From assembly GCA_017883215.1 (NCBI GenBank), contig JADGOA010000157.1, positions 1 to 8,359 on the forward strand: a DNA stretch of 8,359 nt. Reading direction: 5' to 3'. This DNA is from Thermoanaerobaculia bacterium. Its GTDB lineage: Bacteria > Acidobacteriota > Thermoanaerobaculia > Gp7-AA8. The notes under the pieces are model-generated. The model did not search any database and was not told the origin of the DNA. It worked only from the letters and a program-made list of their open reading frames with translations. Positions within the stretch are counted from its first letter, which is position 1; the number at the start of each line of letters is the position of its first letter. The position numbers were made by a program, and so were the translations under genes. Positions 5,670 through 8,359 of this stretch are shown here, in pieces.

Positions 5670-5867
5670 TCAGCGCGCTAGAGTGCGCCGTCTGGGTCGC
5701 TGGCAAAACTTCGGATCAGCGACGCTGTCAATGTAGGTCCGCGGCGGCGATTCGTCAGCATTATCGTGGCGGGTCCAGGTATGTCTCGGCGGGTGATTGA
5801 AGCCCTTGCGCATGCGCGGTGAGTGTGAGTGTTGCGTGCGTGTGCGTTGTGGAACGATGCGATCACC
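5670..5867. other. Gene-free stretch between the metG terminator and the 26-bp inverted repeat
   Basis: No convincing protein or known RNA gene is visible here. Short frames on both strands have no recognisable domains and run into repeats. A weak 7-bp inverted pair (5696-5702 with 5717-5723) and a GT-rich patch (about 5820-5850) are the only structures noted. On the - strand the stretch would be the metG 3' untranslated region, if transcription runs to the terminator at 5634-5669. A small RNA ending at that terminator is possible, but I see no convincing promoter for one. Confidence 0.5.
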
Positions 5868-5941
5868 GTGTGGCACAGACACTCCTGTCTGTGCTCCTGC
5901 AAGACAAGGCGCACGCACAGACAGGAGTGTCTGTGCCACAC
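5868..5941. repeat. Perfect 26-bp inverted repeat, probably a dispersed intergenic repeat
   Basis: Positions 5868-5893 and 5916-5941 are perfect reverse complements over 26 bp, around a 22-nt spacer. Each arm also contains a smaller hairpin (CACAGAC ... GTCTGTG). The right arm is followed by a short CAGG-repeat tail (5942-5953). Several short frames that cross it read as fragments such as AQTLLSV and QTGVSVPH. I recall these as typical spurious peptides from dispersed repeats in some environmental genomes. It lies 25 bp past the metG stop. Confidence 0.8.
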
Positions 5942-5966
5942 ACAGGCAGGCAGGATGCCCGCACTC

Positions 5967-7988
5967 CTACTTCACCTTCGTCCCCGCCGGGACCGACGGA
6001 TCCACGGCCAGCAGCGACGGCTCACCGTCGATCGACGCAGCGAGCACCATCCCGTTCGATTCGATGCCCATCAATTTCGCCGGCTGCAGATTGGCGACGA
6101 TCACGACTTTGCGTCCCACGAGATCTTCCGGCGCATACTTCGTCGCGATTCCCGCGACCAGCGTTCGCTCGCTGCCGCCGTCGAAGACCGTCATCTTGAT
6201 CAGCTTCTTCGACTTCGGCACGCGCTCGGCGGCGCGGACCTCGGCCACGCGCAGGTCGATCTCCATGAACTGATCGATCGATACTTTGGCGATGCCCGGC
6301 GGCACCGCCTGGGTGGTCTCGATCGGCGGTCCCGAGTGCGGCGGTTGCTCCTTTGCGATCTCTTCGGCCGGCGCAGTAGTCTGCGCCGGCGGCGACGGTT
6401 TGCTCTCTTCCACTGGTTGCTCTCCTGATTTCTTTTCGGCGATTGCTGGATGCGTTCCGATGTATGCCGCGACATCCGCTCGCGGAAAGATCGCATCCGC
6501 GACCTTCACCGGCATATTGTTCGACAGGCCGCCCCACGCCAGCGCCTCGGCACCGATGGCGTCCGGATCGGCACCGAGACGCGAGAGCGCCTCGCGTGCC
6601 ACGGTCGGCATGATCGGCGCCATCATCACCCAGATCAGTCGCAGAGACTCCAGCGTGTTCCAGATGATTCGCGATAGTGCTTCGTCCGGCCCCTTCTCCT
6701 TGAAGTGCTTCCATGGTTCGCGGCTGACGATGTAGCCGTTCACCGCCACGAGGAACCGGAACACGGCGTCCATCGCACGTTGGAACGCGAAGTCGTCCAT
6801 GGCGCGCAGGTACTCCGGTATGACCTCCCGGGAGGCGCGAATGAGTTCGTTGTCGTCGCACGGAATCGGCGGCGTCTTCCCGCCGAAGTAGCTGTCGCTC
6901 ATCTTGATGGCGCGAGACAGCGTGTTGCCGAGGTCGTTGGCGAGGTCGGCGTTGTAGCGGGTGAGAAAGCCTTCGTCCGAATAGTTCTGGTCGTTGCCGA
7001 ACGTCATCTCGCGCACGAGGAAGTAGCGGAGCGAATCGGCGCCGAAATCGTCGAGGATGTTGTACGGCCGCACGACGTTGCCGAGCGATTTGGAGATCTT
7101 CAGGTTGTCCCGCAGCCAGAAGCCGTGGCCGACGATCCTCTTGGGCAGCGGAAGGCCCGCCGCCATCAGGAACGCCGGCCAGTAGACGGCGTGAAAGCGG
7201 ACGATGTCTTTGCCGATCAGATGCACGTCGGCCGGCCAGTAACGGTCGTACCTGGCGTGGTCGCCGCTTCCGAATCCGAGCGCCGAGATGTAGTTCGTGA
7301 GCGCATCCATCCACACGTAGATCACGTGGTCGCGAAATCCGGGAAACGGAATGCCCCAGCTGATGGAGGTCCGGGAGATCGAAAGATCCTTGAGGCCCTG
7401 CTCGACGAAGGAGCGCACTTCGTTCATGCGCGTCGGTGGGAAGACGAAGTCGGGATTGCGGCGATAGTGCTCGAGGAGCGGCTCGGTGTATCGCGAGAGC
7501 TTGAAGAAGAGGTTGCTCTCGGTCGTCCACTCGACGGAATGGTCGCTGTCGTCCTTGCCGTCGTGAACCTGGTTCTCCGGGATGAATGTCTCTTCGCTCT
7601 GGCAGTACCAGCCGGAATGCTCGCCGAGATAGATGTCGTCGGGGATGCGCTCCTGGATGCGGCGGATCAGCTCGAAAACGCCGAGGCGGTGGCGCGGCTC
7701 GCTGGTGCGGATGAAGTCGTCGTAGCTGATGTTGAGGCGCCGGTCGATGTCGTGATGGGTCTTGACCACGCGGTCGGCGAGCTCGATCGGAAGGATGCCC
7801 TCCTTCGCCGCGGCGCGCTCGATCTTCTGCCCGTGCTCGTCGGTTCCGGTGAGGAAGTAAACGTCGTCGCCCATGCGACGCCGATGGCGGGCGATCACGT
7901 CGGCGACGATGTTCTCGTACATGTGCCCGATGTGCGGGTCGTCGTTGACGTAGTGGATGGCGGTGGTGATGTAGAACTTCTGTGGCAT
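5967..7988 (-). CDS. metG: Methionyl-tRNA synthetase with C-terminal tRNA-binding domain
   Basis: A 673-residue cytoplasmic class I synthetase that charges tRNA-Met with methionine using ATP. The HIGH motif is at 19-22 (DPHIGHMY) and the KMSKS-type loop is KISKS at 297-301. The connective peptide has GWYCQSEETF (126-135) but no paired Cys-x-x-Cys knuckles, so the zinc-free form is likely. An anticodon-binding helical domain follows, then a Pro/Glu/Lys-rich linker (about 520-565) and a C-terminal Trbp111-like OB-fold domain (569-673, starting SIDQFMEIDLRV) that normally dimerises the enzyme and aids tRNA binding. The ATG at 7988 is chosen because FYITTAIHYVND follows directly, as is usual for the family. 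In-frame sequence upstream is repeat and pseudogene antisense. It is convergent with the shell operon and shows no functional link to it. Confidence 0.97.
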   Translation of the reverse strand: MPQKFYITTAIHYVNDDPHIGHMYENIVADVIARHRRRMGDDVYFLTGTDEHGQKIERAAAKEGILPIELADRVVKTHHDIDRRLNISYDDFIRTSEPRHRLGVFELIRRIQERIPDDIYLGEHSGWYCQSEETFIPENQVHDGKDDSDHSVEWTTESNLFFKLSRYTEPLLEHYRRNPDFVFPPTRMNEVRSFVEQGLKDLSISRTSISWGIPFPGFRDHVIYVWMDALTNYISALGFGSGDHARYDRYWPADVHLIGKDIVRFHAVYWPAFLMAAGLPLPKRIVGHGFWLRDNLKISKSLGNVVRPYNILDDFGADSLRYFLVREMTFGNDQNYSDEGFLTRYNADLANDLGNTLSRAIKMSDSYFGGKTPPIPCDDNELIRASREVIPEYLRAMDDFAFQRAMDAVFRFLVAVNGYIVSREPWKHFKEKGPDEALSRIIWNTLESLRLIWVMMAPIMPTVAREALSRLGADPDAIGAEALAWGGLSNNMPVKVADAIFPRADVAAYIGTHPAIAEKKSGEQPVEESKPSPPAQTTAPAEEIAKEQPPHSGPPIETTQAVPPGIAKVSIDQFMEIDLRVAEVRAAERVPKSKKLIKMTVFDGGSERTLVAGIATKYAPEDLVGRKVVIVANLQPAKLMGIESNGMVLAASIDGEPSLLAVDPSVPAGTKVK

Positions 7989-7998
7989 CGGGGGCGGG

Positions 7999-8027
7999 AT
8001 TGTAGACCACGCGAGACGACCTGGCGA
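7999..8027 (-). promoter_or_regulatory. Likely metG promoter, consistent with a leaderless mRNA
   Basis: On the - strand TACAAT (8004-7999) matches the -10 consensus at five of six positions. TCGCCA (8027-8022) is a 4-of-6 match to the -35 box, with a 17-bp spacer. The -10 box ends only 10 nt before the metG ATG. Transcription would therefore begin a few bases before the start codon, and the C-rich bases between hold no Shine-Dalgarno sequence. This is prediction from consensus only. Confidence 0.55.
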
Positions 8028-8028
8028 C

Positions 8029-8060
8029 TGCGGGGCGTGAGGCGTGGGGTGTGAGGACGA
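8029..8060. repeat. Degenerate CTCACGCC-type repeat upstream of metG
   Basis: Read on the - strand, this stretch is a run of loosely repeated CTCAC(A/G)CC and CCACGC units, strongly C-rich with few G. It resembles short dispersed intergenic repeats like those elsewhere in the window. It lies directly upstream of the predicted metG promoter. The unit boundaries are imprecise. Confidence 0.4.
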
Positions 8061-8070
8061 GAGGCGCGGC

Positions 8071-8359
8071 CCGATACCAGACGCCTGGCAGACGCCGAAG
8101 GAGATCGAAGACTTGAAGTCACAATCTGTGACTTCAAGTTCGGGACATGGCGGAAGGCGGAAACCGCCATGGGTCTTCACGGAGCACGGAGCCATCATGG
8201 CGGCGAGGGTGCTCAGCAGCGCGCGGGCAGTGGAGATGAGCGTGTTCGTCGTGCGGGCGTTCATTCGCCTGAGACAGTTCGCGCGCGGCCACGCCGAGGC
8301 GTGAAGGAGATGTTTGCGGCGCTGCGCGCGCTGCTCGCGCAGCCCGAAAGGCCTCGCCG
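8071..8359 (+). pseudogene. Degraded ORF6N-domain gene, truncated and frameshifted
   Basis: The + frame through 8304 reads PDAWQTPKEIEDLKSQ, then VTSSSGHGGRRKPPWVFTEHG and a helix ending VVRAFIRLRQ. This matches the second half of ORF6N (KilA-N-associated) proteins, which typically read LKSQIVTSSWGGRR, then PYAFTEQG and MRAFVRLR. About 70 N-terminal residues expected for the family are absent: the DNA upstream is repeat and the metG promoter. The frame stops at 8302-8304. From 8301 another frame reads VKEMFAALRALLAQPERPR, matching the usual family tail (FDAIRQLMAPPEPKR). The coiled linker between the two parts, about 20-30 residues, is missing. The gene is therefore broken by N-terminal loss, an internal deletion and a frameshift, and it runs off the window. 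ORF6N proteins are common in phages and mobile regions. Family assignment is from remembered consensus. Confidence 0.75.
8111..8139. repeat. Perfect 13-bp palindrome inside the ORF6N remnant
   Basis: Positions 8111-8123 and 8127-8139 are perfect reverse complements with a 3-nt centre. On the + strand the palindrome encodes the DLKSQSVTSS segment of the ORF6N fragment. It lies about 110 bp upstream of metG and could be an operator-like site or a coincidence of conserved codons. Confidence 0.6.

Noticed and set aside
5539..5736. 65-codon + strand frame
   Set aside because: It runs through the hairpin cluster and the metG terminator and encodes no recognisable protein.
5678..6428. Several short frames on both strands around the 26-bp inverted repeat
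   Set aside because: Their only distinctive peptides come from the repeat itself, and parts are antisense to the metG end. They have no start context or domains.
6705..8054. Long + strand open frame of 449 codons
   Set aside because: It is antisense to metG, whose motifs and domains are unmistakable, and its translation is low-complexity Val/Asp/Glu/Ala-rich with no recognisable domain.
7989..8264. 92-residue N-terminal extension of metG
   Set aside because: Synthetases of this family begin just before the FYITTAI strand. The extension covers the promoter, a repeat and the antisense of the ORF6N remnant.

Overview
The window is a high-GC bacterial chromosome segment. It holds most of a bacterial microcompartment (BMC) operon on the + strand, followed by a convergent methionyl-tRNA synthetase gene on the - strand and the broken remains of an ORF6N-domain gene at the right edge. 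The gene content matches the sugar-phosphate-utilising (SPU) class of BMC loci: a deoxyribose-phosphate aldolase, an RpiB-type isomerase and a CoA-acylating aldehyde dehydrogenase among shell genes. The host cannot be fixed from the sequence. The GC content, the SPU locus and the many short hairpin-forming intergenic repeats would fit Acidobacteriota or a similar environmental phylum, but that is a guess.

Layout. (1) 42-1307: RpiB-DeoC fusion enzyme. (2) 1312-1935: permuted tandem-domain trimer shell protein. (3) 1936-2069: spacer with a long inverted array of 7-bp repeats. (4) 2070-2375: the only hexamer shell protein. (5) 2376-2489: spacer with a second, unrelated long hairpin. (6) 2490-2777: pentamer shell protein 1. 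(7) 2786-4255: aldehyde dehydrogenase. (8) 4256-4873: second trimer shell protein. (9) 4873-5157 and 5154-5423: pentamer proteins 2 and 3, joined by overlapping stop and start codons. (10) 5424-5966: about 540 bp without a credible gene, holding a nested hairpin cluster, a terminator facing metG and a 26-bp inverted repeat. (11) 5967-7988 (-): metG, with a promoter that suggests a leaderless mRNA. (12) 8071-8359: ORF6N pseudogene.

How it works together. The aldolase domain would split 2-deoxyribose 5-phosphate into glyceraldehyde 3-phosphate and acetaldehyde. The dehydrogenase would convert acetaldehyde to acetyl-CoA inside a shell built from one BMC-H, two BMC-T and three BMC-P proteins. Both enzymes carry a closely similar short amphipathic helix, at the N-terminus of the dehydrogenase and in the linker between the two domains of the fusion enzyme. 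It is probably the cargo-targeting peptide. The RpiB domain lacks the usual catalytic cysteine (Asp in its place), and a 2-deoxy sugar cannot be its substrate, so its role is open. No phosphotransacylase, alcohol dehydrogenase, kinase or regulator lies in the window. The start of the operon may lie upstream.
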